Below, in pieces: positions 15,447 through 25,982 of a stretch of 64,000 bases of DNA. The stretch's first letter is position 1, and each line of letters begins with the position of its first letter. Source of the DNA: Paludisphaera mucosa (GTDB taxonomy: Bacteria; Planctomycetota; Planctomycetia; Isosphaerales; Isosphaeraceae); contig NZ_JARRAG010000002.1 of the NCBI RefSeq assembly GCF_029589435.1, positions 558,001 to 622,000 on the forward strand, read 5' to 3'. The notes beneath the pieces were generated by a model that was not told the origin of the DNA, searched no databases, and saw nothing but the letters and a program-made list of their open reading frames with translations. The translations under genes and the position numbers were made by a program.

Positions 15447-16271
15447 TCATCGCCCCCGGATGAACTCGGGCGCGGCGTCTGGCGAGCGGAGCAGGCAGGC
15501 GGTCGGCTCGCCGTAGCCGCCGCCGGTGTCCAGCCGGATGCGGACGGCGTCGGCCTCGGGCCGGGCGACGCGCTCGTGGCCGGTGACCTGCACCTTGCCC
15601 GGGAAGGGCGAGGGCGAGGCGGAGAGGCTGCGGTCGGCCCCCAGCCAGACGGGGTACTCGTCCTCCCAGAGCATCGCCGTCACCGAGTCGGCCCGGGGCC
15701 GCATCGCCGCCCGATCCCAGCGCCGGGCCCGAAGCGCCGCGACCTGCTCGACGGCCCCCGCCTCCAGTTCGGGCGAGAGGCCGCAGTGCAGGAAGAGGTG
15801 TCCCGGCGCCTCGACGACCCAGCGCAGGCCGGTCAGGAACGCCCGGTGCGCCTCGGGCATCGCCTCCCGGAGGGCGTCGAAGGGCTCGGGGCCGGCGTCG
15901 ACGCCGAGCCGCGCGGGACGGCCCAGGTACGAGGCGAAGGTGGCCTCGCAGTCGTAGATCGCCTTGTAGCGGTCGATCCAGTACGGCGAGAGCGGGCCTC
16001 CGTCGAGCCTCGCCGAGCGGATTAGGGCCAGGTCGTGGTTGCCCATGACGGCCGAGCCCCCGGCCGGCCGCCGGAGCAGCTCCAGGACGAGGTCGATCGT
16101 CCCCCGCGAGTCGGGGCCGCGGTCGACGTAGTCGCCCAGGAAGACGAGGGCGCAGTCGGGCCACTCGGGCCGGCGTTCGAGCGCGGCGACCAGCCGCTCC
16201 AGCTCGCGCCGGCGGCCGTGCAGGTCGCCGACGGCGATGATCGGGTAGTCCACGTCGTCGGCGAGGTTCAT
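15447..16271 (-). CDS. calcineurin-like metallophosphoesterase (PPP-type)
   Basis: The metal-binding signatures are in order: VGDLHGRRRELERLV (residues ~13-27), FLGDYVDRGPDSRG (~44-57) and VMGNHDLALI (~75-84), followed by HCGLSPELE, which matches the later His block of PPP phosphatases. The enzyme should be a di-metal Ser/Thr phosphatase or Ap4A hydrolase-like phosphoesterase in the cytoplasm. Length is 274 aa, as expected. It ends about 100 bases before the cupin gene and starts 83 bases after the DUF1559 gene on the same strand; no functional link is apparent. Confidence 0.92.
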   Translation of the reverse strand: MNLADDVDYPIIAVGDLHGRRRELERLVAALERRPEWPDCALVFLGDYVDRGPDSRGTIDLVLELLRRPAGGSAVMGNHDLALIRSARLDGGPLSPYWIDRYKAIYDCEATFASYLGRPARLGVDAGPEPFDALREAMPEAHRAFLTGLRWVVEAPGHLFLHCGLSPELEAGAVEQVAALRARRWDRAAMRPRADSVTAMLWEDEYPVWLGADRSLSASPSPFPGKVQVTGHERVARPEADAVRIRLDTGGGYGEPTACLLRSPDAAPEFIRGR

Positions 16272-16353
16272 CAGAGCGGCGGACCGTCGTACCGCCCCGG
16301 CGGACGCCCGTCGCGGGACGTCCGGCCGGGGCCGGGATCGACCGTCCAGTCTA

Positions 16354-17430
16354 TCAGTAGGCGTCGGAGCTGACGATCTCGCCGCCCGCCATAGTCCCCA
16401 GGGCGCGCCAGGTTTCGCGGTCGATCGAGTTCTTGATGAACCGGACGGAGCCGTCGCAGAAGGCCGTGTTGACGCCGCCGGGGTGGAACGAGCTGGCGGA
16501 GATGAGCCAGCCCGAGTTCCAGCCGTCGGAGAACGAGCCGTCGGCCTTGCACGACTTCGAGTTGGGGGGGCTGATGTGGTGGTAGCCGCCGCCCCGGCCG
16601 ACGTCGCCCGACATCCAGTACTCGCCCTTGTAGTCCCAGGGGTTGGCGGAGTTCGTCCGCAGGCAGATCTGGTAGTCGGCCTCGTTCGACCCCGACGTCC
16701 CGATTCCGGCCGCCTGATAGTACATGAGGTTCAGGCCGGCCCTGCGGGCCCCGTCGCTCCCCTTGACCCACTCGCTGAAGATCACGGTGTTGCTCAGGCC
16801 GTCGGTGATCGAGGCGATGGTGGCCGCCGAGCCGACGTCGGCCGGCGAGTCGCTCGTGGCCGCCGAGTGGGCGCTCCCGCCGACGTAATAGGCCGGGCCG
16901 TTGATCCGGCCGCCGGTGTAGGCGCGGTTCGTGCCGACGTTGTTCGGGTAGTTCGACAGGCCGATGGGGAAGCTGATCGGGCTGCCGCTGGCCTGATTCA
17001 GCCCGGTGTTGCCCGCGTTGGCGTCGGACGGGCAGAGGAAGCTGCTGATCTGGATGGCCCCGGCCGTGCCGTTGATCAGCCGGCCGACGGCGTAGCCGGC
17101 GCCCGTGCTGGGCTTGACCGGCGAGACGTCGAAATTGATCGCGTTCATGGCCGCGGTCTGCTCCATGTAGGGCAGGATCCGCGTCTTCATCGAGTGCCGC
17201 TGCCAGACCAGGTTGGCCGCCGTATAGTAGCCGCCGGTCGGCGGCACCGCGCCGTTCGCCTGGATGTAGTTGTGGATCGCCAGGCCGAGCTGCTTCAGGT
17301 TGTTCGTGCACTGGATCTTGCGGGCCGCCTCGCGGGCGGACTGCACGGCGGGCAATAGGAGCGCGATCAGGACGGCGATGATGGCGATCACCACCAGCAG
17401 CTCGATCAGCGTAAAGGCTCGTCGCGACAC
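16354..17430 (-). CDS. DUF1559 protein with prepilin-type N-terminus
   Basis: The protein starts with a class III signal ([20 protein letters not shown]), the prepilin peptidase recognition and methylation segment, followed by [20 protein letters not shown]. The C-terminus has the family's H-x9-DG block ([20 protein letters not shown]). DUF1559 proteins are greatly expanded in planctomycetes and thought to be pseudopilin-like surface proteins. The start is GTG 17430 with GGAGGAG upstream. A small lipoprotein gene lies immediately upstream on the same strand. Confidence 0.95.
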   Translation of the reverse strand: MSRRAFTLIELLVVIAIIAVLIALLLPAVQSAREAARKIQCTNNLKQLGLAIHNYIQANGAVPPTGGYYTAANLVWQRHSMKTRILPYMEQTAAMNAINFDVSPVKPSTGAGYAVGRLINGTAGAIQISSFLCPSDANAGNTGLNQASGSPISFPIGLSNYPNNVGTNRAYTGGRINGPAYYVGGSAHSAATSDSPADVGSAATIASITDGLSNTVIFSEWVKGSDGARRAGLNLMYYQAAGIGTSGSNEADYQICLRTNSANPWDYKGEYWMSGDVGRGGGYHHISPPNSKSCKADGSFSDGWNSGWLISASSFHPGGVNTAFCDGSVRFIKNSIDRETWRALGTMAGGEIVSSDAY

Positions 17431-17535
17431 GTTCTCGTTCTCCTCCGGGATGGAAATGGAATCGAGGCCCGACTTCGCAGCCGGACCTCGACCGTCAAGG
17501 CTCGAAAGCGACCCCGAGGCCGGGCGTGGGCCGGC

Positions 17536-17742
17536 TCAGCGCGGTCGCCTTTTGTACTGGATCGCCGGCGGCTCCGCCTGGGCGGCCGCCTCCTCCGACG
17601 TCTGCGGGGCGTCGCTCGTGACGATCGGCTTCTCGATCTCCGACGCGTTGGGGTTGCTCGACTCGCAGCCCGCCGTCGCGCCCAGGCCGACCCCCAGGGC
17701 CAGCATCGACAGGCCGCGAATTCCCCGGATCCTCAATCCCAT
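17536..17742 (-). CDS. small lipoprotein, 68 aa
   Basis: ATG 17742 follows GAGGAA. A basic N-terminus and hydrophobic core (LSMLALGVGLGATAGC) end in a lipobox with Cys near residue 26; the mature part is about 40 residues, Glu/Pro/Ala-rich and probably disordered, with a basic KRRPR end. Short lipoproteins next to DUF1559 genes recur in planctomycetes, and a second case lies at 49733-49960 in this window. Its place 105 bases before the DUF1559 gene suggests joint expression. Confidence 0.82.
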   Translation of the reverse strand: MGLRIRGIRGLSMLALGVGLGATAGCESSNPNASEIEKPIVTSDAPQTSEEAAAQAEPPAIQYKRRPR

Positions 17743-18049
17743 CGGCCGTTCCTCATACTTCGTCTCGATCGCGGTGAATCGCGCCCGCCTCGCAGTCGCG
17801 TCCGAACGTCTCGCGAGCGGCGCCGTCCCCGCCCCCTTCGATCGCGATCGGATCGGGGGCGAAAACGAATTCTATCGGAGTCGTCCACGCCATGTCGAGA
17901 CATGTTCTCGGCATCATGGACCATGGCGCGCCGCGACGGGGGGCGGCCTCGACGAGCCTCTGCTCGGCTCGCAGGACCGATCCTACCGCGAAGCCGTGCA
18001 GATTCCGTGAAGACTCCGAGAGAATTCGGAGTCAGGCCATCCGCGGGTA
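17743..18049. other. intergenic region with palindrome and hairpin
   Basis: This 307-base gap holds a perfect palindrome, CATGTCGAGACATG (17891-17904), which may be an operator for the lipoprotein/DUF1559 unit. It also holds the hairpin after the Rieske gene listed separately. No gene was supported. Confidence 0.5.
18012..18033 (-). terminator. hairpin downstream of the Rieske gene
   Basis: GACTCCGA (18012-18019) and TCGGAGTC (18026-18033) form a perfect 8-bp stem with a 6-base loop, 16 bases after the Rieske stop on the minus strand. Only a short TT follows, so factor-independent termination is uncertain. Confidence 0.45.
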
Positions 18050-18364
18050 TCATCCCTGGCCGATCCGCCCCCAGACCTCGCCCGACTCCACACGGCTCTC
18101 GACGACGTTCGCCGAGTGGCCGGGGATGGTGGTGCAGCGGCCGTCGCGGAGGCGGAACCGCCAGCGGTGCAGCGGGCAGAGGACCTCGTGGTCCTCGATC
18201 CAGCCCGAGCCGAGGGAGCCGCCGGCGTGCGGGCAGCGGTCGAAGAGGACCGTGACGGCGTCGCCGTCGCGGAGCACCGCCAGCCGCGCGCCGGCGGCCT
18301 CGACCGTCCGGCCGCGGCCTTCGGGGATCTCGTCGAACCGGCAGAGATAGAGCCATCCGCCCAT
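18050..18364 (-). CDS. Rieske [2Fe-2S] domain protein
   Basis: This small ferredoxin-type Rieske protein is 104 aa from ATG 18364, which has GAGGA at eight bases; the longer frame from 18439 lacks a ribosome site. The cluster ligands are complete: DRCPHAGGSL gives Cys and His, and VLCPLHRWRFRL gives the second Cys-His pair. Such single-domain proteins carry electrons to dioxygenases or resemble NirD. No oxygenase or reductase gene is adjacent, so the partner is unknown. The protein should be cytoplasmic. Confidence 0.9.
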   Translation of the reverse strand: MGGWLYLCRFDEIPEGRGRTVEAAGARLAVLRDGDAVTVLFDRCPHAGGSLGSGWIEDHEVLCPLHRWRFRLRDGRCTTIPGHSANVVESRVESGEVWGRIGQG

Positions 18365-18496
18365 CGGCGCGATCCTCACGAGCCCCGATTCCGACCCGCG
18401 GCCGCGACCTAGGACTTGCGTCCGAGGTCGCGCCGCCATTAGATTCTAGCAGGCGGGCGGCGGGTGCGGATCGGCACGGCGGGGAAGGGACGGCGC

Positions 18497-19432
18497 GTGA
18501 AGCAGGCGGGGGCCAATCCGGGATGGGTCCGGCGACTCGCGAGCCTCGCGATCGCCTGCGCGGCGGTCGGCTGCGACGGCGGCGGGGCGTCGACGGCGGA
18601 CCTCGTCTGGGGCGTCCACGGCACGAAGGCCGGCTGGCTGCACAAGCCCCGCGTCGCGGCGTTCGACGACGAGGACCACCTCTACCTCGCCGACCTCACC
18701 GACCGCATCCAGGTCTTCGACCGCGACGGCAACTACCTCCGCGGCTGGCGCACGCCCGACTTCAACGTCGACGGCCCCAGCGGCCTGACGGTCGACCGCC
18801 ACGGCCGACTGCTCGTGGCCGACACCCACTTCTACCGCGTCCTGGTGTACGACGCGAAGGGCGGGCTGCTGCTCCAGATCGGCGACGGCGTGCAGGGGAC
18901 GACCCCGGGACGCTTCGGCTACCCGACCGACGTGGTGATCGACCGGGCGGGGAACTTCTACGTGTCGGAGTACGGCGAGAACGACCGGATCCAGGTCTTC
19001 TCGCCCGAGGGCCGGTGGCTCCGCCAGTGGGGCGGCCACGGCTACGAGCCCGGCGAGTTCCTCCGCCCGCGCGCCATGGCGATCGACGCCGACGACCGGA
19101 TCTACGTCGCCGACTCCTGCAACCACCGGATCCAGGTCTTCGACGTCGACGGCAAACTGCTGAGGATGTGGGGGACGCGGGGCGCGGGGCCCGGCGAGAT
19201 GAGCTATCCTTACGACCTGTCCCTCGCCCCCGACGGCTCGCTGATCGTCTGCGAATACGGCAACAGCCGCGTCCAGAAGTTCAGCCGCGAGGGCAAGTCG
19301 CTGGCGACCTGGGGAGGACCCGGCCGCCGGCCCGGCGAGCTGTACAACCCCTGGGCCCTGGCCGTCGACTCGCGCGGCGTCGTCTCGGTGATCGACTCGA
19401 ACAACCACCGCGTGCAACGGTTCCGGCTCTGA
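18497..19432 (+). CDS. NHL-repeat lipoprotein
   Basis: The chosen start is GTG 18497, preceded by GGAAGGGA; it places a lipoprotein signal (RRLASLAIACAAVGC) at the N-terminus. The mature protein is a beta-propeller of about six NHL repeats, seen as recurring NHRIQVFD/RIQVF units such as DDRIYVADSCNHRIQVFDVD and FGYPTDVVIDRAGNFYVSEY. NHL propellers bind proteins or ligands and rarely act as enzymes. It ends about 40 bases before the VWA membrane gene on the same strand and could belong to that unit. An alternative GTG at 18464 exists. Confidence 0.9.
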   Translation: MKQAGANPGWVRRLASLAIACAAVGCDGGGASTADLVWGVHGTKAGWLHKPRVAAFDDEDHLYLADLTDRIQVFDRDGNYLRGWRTPDFNVDGPSGLTVDRHGRLLVADTHFYRVLVYDAKGGLLLQIGDGVQGTTPGRFGYPTDVVIDRAGNFYVSEYGENDRIQVFSPEGRWLRQWGGHGYEPGEFLRPRAMAIDADDRIYVADSCNHRIQVFDVDGKLLRMWGTRGAGPGEMSYPYDLSLAPDGSLIVCEYGNSRVQKFSREGKSLATWGGPGRRPGELYNPWALAVDSRGVVSVIDSNNHRVQRFRL

Positions 19433-19472
19433 ATCGACGGGCGGGCCTCGACCTTGGGAGGGCGTGGGGAGG

Positions 19473-22400
19473 ATGCTGGGAAACCTCTCGATCAGCTTCG
19501 GCCGGCCGCTCTGGCTGGTGCTGATCCCGCTGATCCTGATCCCCCTGATCGCGATGGGCCGCGGCGGCCTGTCGGGGATGGGGCGGGGCCGGCGCGCCCT
19601 GGCGATCCTCCTGCGGGCGGCGGTCGTGACGTTGATCGTGCTGGCTCTCGCCGAGATGCAGTCGGTGCGGCGGTCCGAGCGGCTGACGACCATGTTCCTG
19701 ATCGACGCCTCGCAGAGCATCCCCCGCGAGCAGGAGAAGGCGGCGCTCGACTACGCGGCCGAGGCCTCGCGAAAGCGGCGGAAGGACGACCTGGTCGGCG
19801 TCGTCGTCTTCGGCGCCAGCCCGCGCGTCGAGGTCCCGCCCGCCCCCAGCGAGCTGAACCTGATGGGGATCGAGTCGTCGATCGACGCCGAGAACACCGA
19901 CGTCGCCGCGGCGCTCAAGCTGGCCCTGGCCTCGTTCCCCGAGGACACGGCGCGGCGGGTGGTGATCCTCTCCGACGGCAACGAGAACCGCGGCAGCCTG
20001 CTGGAGCAGGCGCTCGCCGCCAAGGGCCTGAACGTCCAGGTCGACGTGGTCCCGATCGAGTATCACTACGACAAGGAAGTGCTCGTCGAGAAGGTGGCGA
20101 TCCCCCCCGACGTGAAGAAGGGGGAGACGGTCAACATCAACGTCGTCGTCCGGGCCAGCGAGCCCTCGCGCGGCTCGCTCCAGGTCTTCCAGAAGACCGA
20201 CGGCCACACGGGAGTCGCCGCCGGCAACGAGAAGCCCACGCCCGTCGAGCTGCAGCGCGGGATCAACGTCTTCACGCTCAAGCAGCTGATCACGGAATCG
20301 AACTTCTACACGTTCACCGCCGAGTTCACCCCCGAGGCCGGCGGCGGCGACAGGCGGGCGATCAACAACGTCGCCGAGGGCTTCACCCACGCCCGCGGCA
20401 AGGCGCAGGTGCTCTTGATCGAGGGGACCGCCGGCGAGCACGCCGAGCTGGTCAAGGCCCTCCGCGAGAAGGAGATCGAGGTCCGGACGCTCACGGCCCC
20501 GCGGATCGACGGCTCCGGGGGCGTCGGCGGCGACCCCCTGCCGACCGACGTCGCCCAGCTCCAGCCGTTCGACGCCGTCATCCTCGCCAACGTCCCCAAG
20601 GAGGCGTTCACCGAGGCCCAGCACCAGCTGCTGGCCTCCAACTGCCACGACCTGGGCGCGGGCCTGATCATGCTGGGGGGCCGCGACAGCTTCGGCGCCG
20701 GCGGCTGGATGAACACGCCCGTCGAGAAGGCCCTGCCGGTCGACATGCAGATCAAGGCCCTGAAGGTGCAGGGCCTGGGGGCGATGGTCCTGATCATGCA
20801 CGCCAGCGAGATCCCCGAGGGGAACTACTGGCAGAAGGTCGTCGCCAAGGCGGCCATCAACGCCCTCTCCACCTACGACTACGCCGGCATGCTCCACTGG
20901 GAGGGCCAGGAGGCCTGGCTGTTCACCCTGCGGCCGATCGGCTCGGGCCGGCCGAGCATGCTGCGGGCCGTCGACCGCATGACCCCCGGCGACATGCCCG
21001 ACTTCGACCCCTCGCTCGTCAAGGCGATGACCGGCCTGAACGCCGTGCGCGACGCCATGAGCAAGCACATCGTCATCATCAGCGACGGCGACCCCACGCC
21101 CCCCACCCCGGGCGTGCTCAGCCAGCTCGCCGCCAGCAAGATCACCGTCACGGCCGTCCTCACCGCCGCGCACGGCAGCGACCCGGGCGCGTTCTCGGTC
21201 ATGCAGAACATCGCCCGCCGCACCAAAGGCCGGTTCTACAACGTGACCAATCCCAAGGCCCTCCCCCAGATCTACCAGAAGGAGGCGAGGACGATCTCGC
21301 GCCCCCTGATCTTCGAGCAGGAGACGCCCTGGCTGGCGAAGCTGCAGAGCCCGATCACCGAGCCCGTCATGGGCCTGACCGGGGCGCTGCCGCCGATCTC
21401 GGGCCTGGTGCTGACGAGCCTGAAGGAGAACGAGCTGGTCGAGGCGCCGATCCTCTCGCCGCTGCCGGGCGGGCAGGTGAACCCGGTGCTCGCCCACTGG
21501 ACCTACGGCCTGGGCCGCTCGGTGGCGTTCACGTCCGACGCCGGACGGCGGTGGGCGCGCACCTGGCCCGACTGGGACAACTACGCCGCCTTCTGGTCGC
21601 AGGTCGTCCGCTGGGCGATGCGGCCCGCCGAGCAGGGCAACCTGACGATGAGCGTCCGCCGCGAGGACGGCCGGATCAAGATCGCGGTCGACGCGCTCGA
21701 CAAGGAGGACCAGTTCCTCAACTTCCTGCAGATCCAGGGGAACGTCGTCGACCCCGACCTGAAGGCGTCGCCCATCGTCCTCAGCCAGACCGCCCCCGGG
21801 CGCTACGAGGCGACCTTCGAGGGCGCCGACCGCCGCGGCAACTACTTCGTGAACCTGGGCTACCGCGGGCCCGACAAGGCCCAGGGGGTCGTCTCCAGCG
21901 GGATCTCGGTCCCCTACTCCGACGAGTACCGCGAGCTGCGCTCGAACCCGACGACGCTGCAGACGGCCGCCGGCCTGACCGACGGCCTGGAGGTGGCGTG
22001 GAAGACCGCGCCCGACGGCCGCATCGACCTGGCCCGCACCCTCGAAGGCGTCGACCACTTCCGGCGCGACCCGGGCCTGACGATCCCCCGGGCCTTCCGC
22101 CCGCTCTGGCCGGTCCTGCTCTGGTCGGCCGCCCTGCTCTTCCTCGGCGACGTCGCGGTGCGGCGGATCGCCGTCGACTTCGAGCGGGCCTTCCGCAAGC
22201 TGGGCGAGGCCTGGCGGCGGTTCCGCGGCGAGGAGGTCGAGGTCCGCAGCGACTACCTCGACCAGCTCAAGTCGCGCAAGGCCGAGGTCGGCGAGCAGCT
22301 CGACCGCTCCCGCTTCGCCTCGCGGTTCCAGGACGCCGACGCGCCCGAGGCCGCGACGGCAGGTGCCGCCGAGCCGCCGACCTCCGCCCCGGCCGCCGAC

Positions 22401-22550
22401 CGCCCCAAGCCCGCCCGCCCCGGCCCCGGCGAGGCCGGCGCCGGCCTCGCCCCCGAGGCCCTGAAGCCCGAGGAGGCCGGCTACACCAACCGCCTCCTCA
22501 AGGCCAAACGCCGCGTCTGGGAAGAGCGGGACAAGGGGGACGCGGAATGA
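19473..22550 (+). CDS. large membrane protein with VWA and glutamine-amidotransferase-like domains
   Basis: Two N-terminal membrane helices (LWLVLIPLILIPLIAMGRGG and LAILLRAAVVTLIVLALAEM) precede a VWA domain whose MIDAS motif is FLIDASQSIP (near residue 75). Residues about 310-430 look like a class I glutamine-amidotransferase fold (VILANVPKEAFTEAQHQLL, GAGLIMLGGRDSFGAGGW), typical of planctomycete proteins in MoxR clusters. A second alpha/beta region contains KHIVIISDGDPTPPTPG. A further helix near residue 880 (LWPVLLWSAALLFLGDVAVR) anchors a coiled, disordered tail. It heads the MoxR/DUF58 cluster, so it probably works with the ATPase in an envelope-associated, metal-dependent assembly role. 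ATG 19473 or GTG 19464 may start it. Confidence 0.9.
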   Translation: MLGNLSISFGRPLWLVLIPLILIPLIAMGRGGLSGMGRGRRALAILLRAAVVTLIVLALAEMQSVRRSERLTTMFLIDASQSIPREQEKAALDYAAEASRKRRKDDLVGVVVFGASPRVEVPPAPSELNLMGIESSIDAENTDVAAALKLALASFPEDTARRVVILSDGNENRGSLLEQALAAKGLNVQVDVVPIEYHYDKEVLVEKVAIPPDVKKGETVNINVVVRASEPSRGSLQVFQKTDGHTGVAAGNEKPTPVELQRGINVFTLKQLITESNFYTFTAEFTPEAGGGDRRAINNVAEGFTHARGKAQVLLIEGTAGEHAELVKALREKEIEVRTLTAPRIDGSGGVGGDPLPTDVAQLQPFDAVILANVPKEAFTEAQHQLLASNCHDLGAGLIMLGGRDSFGAGGWMNTPVEKALPVDMQIKALKVQGLGAMVLIMHASEIPEGNYWQKVVAKAAINALSTYDYAGMLHWEGQEAWLFTLRPIGSGRPSMLRAVDRMTPGDMPDFDPSLVKAMTGLNAVRDAMSKHIVIISDGDPTPPTPGVLSQLAASKITVTAVLTAAHGSDPGAFSVMQNIARRTKGRFYNVTNPKALPQIYQKEARTISRPLIFEQETPWLAKLQSPITEPVMGLTGALPPISGLVLTSLKENELVEAPILSPLPGGQVNPVLAHWTYGLGRSVAFTSDAGRRWARTWPDWDNYAAFWSQVVRWAMRPAEQGNLTMSVRREDGRIKIAVDALDKEDQFLNFLQIQGNVVDPDLKASPIVLSQTAPGRYEATFEGADRRGNYFVNLGYRGPDKAQGVVSSGISVPYSDEYRELRSNPTTLQTAAGLTDGLEVAWKTAPDGRIDLARTLEGVDHFRRDPGLTIPRAFRPLWPVLLWSAALLFLGDVAVRRIAVDFERAFRKLGEAWRRFRGEEVEVRSDYLDQLKSRKAEVGEQLDRSRFASRFQDADAPEAATAGAAEPPTSAPAADRPKPARPGPGEAGAGLAPEALKPEEAGYTNRLLKAKRRVWEERDKGDAE

Positions 22551-23191
22551 TTCCGCCGCGACGTTCGTTCCAGATGACGGCCGTGGGGACGATGAAGCTT
22601 GTCGCCTTCCTAGGCCTGGCCCTAGGCGCAAGTCGCCTGCTGCACGGCACGTATTACGAAGAGTACATCCGACTCCAGTCCCAGCTCGACCGCATCGACG
22701 GAATCACCGGCATCGAGATCAGGAGCGAGGATGACATCACTTACGAGGTCCATTCCGTCCGGTTCTGCATCGGCGGGCACCCCGACGCGGTGGTCATCTT
22801 CGATGAACCGGATCTCGACGCCGGATTGCTGGATCGGCCGAGGCATCTATATATCCGCAGGCTCGGTCCCTGGGAGTTTCATCAAGCCCGATACGGACGC
22901 GTAGGAGCGAGCCCCGACAGACCGGGGCCGGCGACGTTGCTCGCGGTGTCCTCCGCCATCGACGTCGGTCCCCGCGGGCCTTTCGCGGCCATGCTGCCTT
23001 GCCGGATCGAGAATGCCAAGGACGTTGTGGCGAACTATGACAGCCTTGTGAAAACCTTCGCCTCCTGGCCGGACGAGACAACCTGGGGCGTTCTGGACGA
23101 GTCGCCCGGGATTCAAACAGCCTTCTGTCGAACCTCCATCGGGACGGGCCGACCGCTTCCGAGCCCTCCGCAGTTCCCCAGATTATGGTGA
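22547..23191 (+). CDS. hypothetical protein with N-terminal hydrophobic helix, 214 aa
   Basis: The ATG overlaps the stop of the VWA gene (ATGA at 22547-22550), so it is translationally coupled. The N-terminus has a membrane or signal helix (MKLVAFLGLALGASRLL), then a soluble alpha/beta region with many acidic and aromatic residues (VHSVRFCIGGHPDAVVIFDE). Lower GC and mixed codon use distinguish it from the neighbouring MoxR cluster genes. I do not recognise a family. Because it sits between two normally adjacent cluster genes it may be an inserted gene that took over the overlap, or a lineage-specific cluster member. Confidence 0.7.
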   Translation: MIPPRRSFQMTAVGTMKLVAFLGLALGASRLLHGTYYEEYIRLQSQLDRIDGITGIEIRSEDDITYEVHSVRFCIGGHPDAVVIFDEPDLDAGLLDRPRHLYIRRLGPWEFHQARYGRVGASPDRPGPATLLAVSSAIDVGPRGPFAAMLPCRIENAKDVVANYDSLVKTFASWPDETTWGVLDESPGIQTAFCRTSIGTGRPLPSPPQFPRLW

Positions 23192-23265
23192 TCAACGCGA
23201 CGCCGAACCATACTTCGGCGTTTCAATACTTATACACATACGTTTTCGCGAAAGGAGCCTCGGCG

Positions 23266-24300
<1,035 letters not shown>

Positions 24301-24315
24301 GCCGAGGACCGACCG

Positions 24316-24717
24316 ATGCCGCTCGACCAGAAACGCGATTCCGCCATGCACGACGTCTACGACCCGCCCCCCGCGCCCGAGATCGACTGGGAGGGGCCCG
24401 GCCGCGAGCCGTTGATCGTCTCGCGCGGCGACCTCGCCTGCCTGATCGCGCTCTGCCTGCTCTTGTTCCTCGCGTCGGCGGCCTTCTGGCGGAGCGAGCC
24501 GATCGTGGCCGTGATCGCCGCCGGCGCGGGGTCGCTGATCGTCATGGAGAGCTGGCTCACGGCGCTGGGCTCGTTCCACCGCCGGCCGCCGCTGAGCCTG
24601 CGGGCCCGCTGGACGGTCTTCCTCGCGGCGCTCCTGCCCTGGATCGTGGGAGTGGCCGCCGCCGTGGCGTTCCTGCTCGCGCTCTTCTGGGCCTCGGATC
24701 GTTTCCTGTTGATTTGA
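24316..24717 (+). CDS. small membrane protein of the MoxR cluster, 133 aa
   Basis: ATG 24316 follows the MoxR stop by 15 bases. A soluble N-terminus of about 38 residues is followed by four hydrophobic segments or two helical hairpins (LACLIALCLLLFLASAAFW, IVAVIAAGAGSLIVMESW, WTVFLAALLPWIVGVAAAVA and the next stretch). No catalytic motif is seen. It is probably an inner-membrane partner of the MoxR/DUF58 system and is likely co-transcribed. Confidence 0.8.
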   Translation: MPLDQKRDSAMHDVYDPPPAPEIDWEGPGREPLIVSRGDLACLIALCLLLFLASAAFWRSEPIVAVIAAGAGSLIVMESWLTALGSFHRRPPLSLRARWTVFLAALLPWIVGVAAAVAFLLALFWASDRFLLI

Positions 24718-24754
24718 CGGCCGGGGCCGCGAGCGAGCGAGAGGGGACCGCATC

Positions 24755-25648
24755 ATGACCGCCGAGGCCGCGACGCCGCTCCTGGACCCCGAGTTCCTGC
24801 ACAAGCTCGAACAGCTCGAGCTGGTCAGCCGCAAGATCATCGTGGGCCGCATGAAGGGCGAGCGCAAGAGCCGGCGGCGGGGGACCTCGGTCGAGTTCGC
24901 CGAGCACCGCCCGTACGCGGCCGGCGACGACCTGCGGCACATCGACTGGAACGCCTACGGCCGGCTCGACCGCCTCTTCCTCAAGCTCTTTTTGGAGGAG
25001 GAGGACCTGCACGTCCACACGCTCGTCGACTCCAGCCTGTCGATGGGCTTCGGCGAGCCTTCCAAGCTGCACTACGCCAAGCAGGTGGCCGCGGCCCTGG
25101 CGTTCGTCGGCCTGGTGAACAACGACCGGATCATCCTCGAAGCGTTCGCCTCGCGGCTCCAGGCGGGGATCCCCAACATCCGGGGCCGCTCGCAAATGTG
25201 GAGGATCGTCGACTACCTGGAGCGGCTCCAGCCGTCGGGCGAGAGCGACCTCACCGCCGCCGCCCGCGACTTCGCCCTCCGCCGCGGGGGCAAAGGGGTC
25301 GTCGTCGTCATCTCCGACTTCCTCGACAAGCACGGCTACGAGGACGCCCTGCGCTACCTGCTGGCGCGCAAGATGGACGTCTTCGTCATCCACGTCTTGA
25401 GCCGCGAAGAGGTCGAGCCCGAGCTGGTCGGCGACCTCCGCCTGGTCGACTGCGAGGACGACGAGGAGGCCGACGTCACCGTCTCCGCCCCGCTCCTGAA
25501 GCGCTACAAGGAGAACCTCGACGCCTTCGTCGGCGGCCTCCGCGACTACTGCACCCGACGCGGGATCACGTACGTCTTCACCACCAACCAGTACCCCTTC
25601 GACAAGCTCGTGCTCAACTACCTGCGCGAGCGTGGGCTCCTCAAATGA
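24755..25648 (+). CDS. DUF58 domain protein
   Basis: The hallmark DUF58 region is present: GRMKGERKSRRRGTSVEFAE, then HRPYAAGDDLRHIDWNAYGR. It is followed by a VWA-like fold with a MIDAS-type LVDSSLSMGF motif near residue 95 and GVVVVISDFLDKHGYEDAL. DUF58 proteins are regular partners of MoxR ATPases and are thought to recruit clients. GAGAGGGG lies before the ATG. The stop overlaps the next small gene (ATGA), supporting operon organisation. Length is 297 aa, typical. Confidence 0.95.
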   Translation: MTAEAATPLLDPEFLHKLEQLELVSRKIIVGRMKGERKSRRRGTSVEFAEHRPYAAGDDLRHIDWNAYGRLDRLFLKLFLEEEDLHVHTLVDSSLSMGFGEPSKLHYAKQVAAALAFVGLVNNDRIILEAFASRLQAGIPNIRGRSQMWRIVDYLERLQPSGESDLTAAARDFALRRGGKGVVVVISDFLDKHGYEDALRYLLARKMDVFVIHVLSREEVEPELVGDLRLVDCEDDEEADVTVSAPLLKRYKENLDAFVGGLRDYCTRRGITYVFTTNQYPFDKLVLNYLRERGLLK

Positions 25649-25782
25649 ACCGCTTCTGGATCACCAACCCGCTCACGTTCTACACGGCCGGCGGCCTGAT
25701 CGTCGCCTACGTCCTCTACATGATGATCGCCCGCCGCAAGGGCGAACGCCCCGGCCACGCGGGGCATGAGCCGGAGCTGTAA
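25645..25782 (+). CDS. tiny single-TM protein, 45 aa
   Basis: The ATG overlaps the DUF58 stop by four bases (ATGA), the main evidence for a real gene. The product has one membrane helix (FYTAGGLIVAYVLYMMIARR) and a basic/His-rich C-terminal tail (KGERPGHAGHEPEL). It is likely an inner-membrane accessory of the cluster. Repeat copy A follows 10 bases after its stop. Confidence 0.65.
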   Translation: MNRFWITNPLTFYTAGGLIVAYVLYMMIARRKGERPGHAGHEPEL

Positions 25783-25791
25783 TTCTAAAGT

Positions 25792-25928
25792 CCTTCCCCC
25801 CTCGTCGGGGAAGGCGGCCGAAGCCCGGATGAGGGGGAGACGAGCAGGCCGAGCGTGGACTTTCGAGGCCGACCCTCCGAATCCTTCTCCCGCCGGGAGG
25901 AGCCGCCGCCCAGCGGCGGATGAGGGTC
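25792..25928. repeat. REP/BIME-like repeat, copy A (two half-units in direct orientation)
   Basis: Half-units at 25792-25834 and 25883-25928 share the pattern CCTTCTCCC-GGGAGAAGG-type hairpin, a central GGCC/GCCG hairpin and a closing GGATGAGGG. The central 60-80 bases match, in reverse complement, the region at about 28678-28746 of copy C. Confidence 0.75.
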
Positions 25929-25982
25929 GGCGGAGTTCGTCATCGTGTCGCCGAATGCATCCTGACTCAGGTGAGCCTCCCG

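Noticed and set aside
19281-22631. Minus-strand 1116-residue frame opposite the VWA gene
   Set aside because: Mirror of a real GC-rich gene, full of Ala/Gly/Arg/Asp-Leu patterns; no motif or ribosome site.
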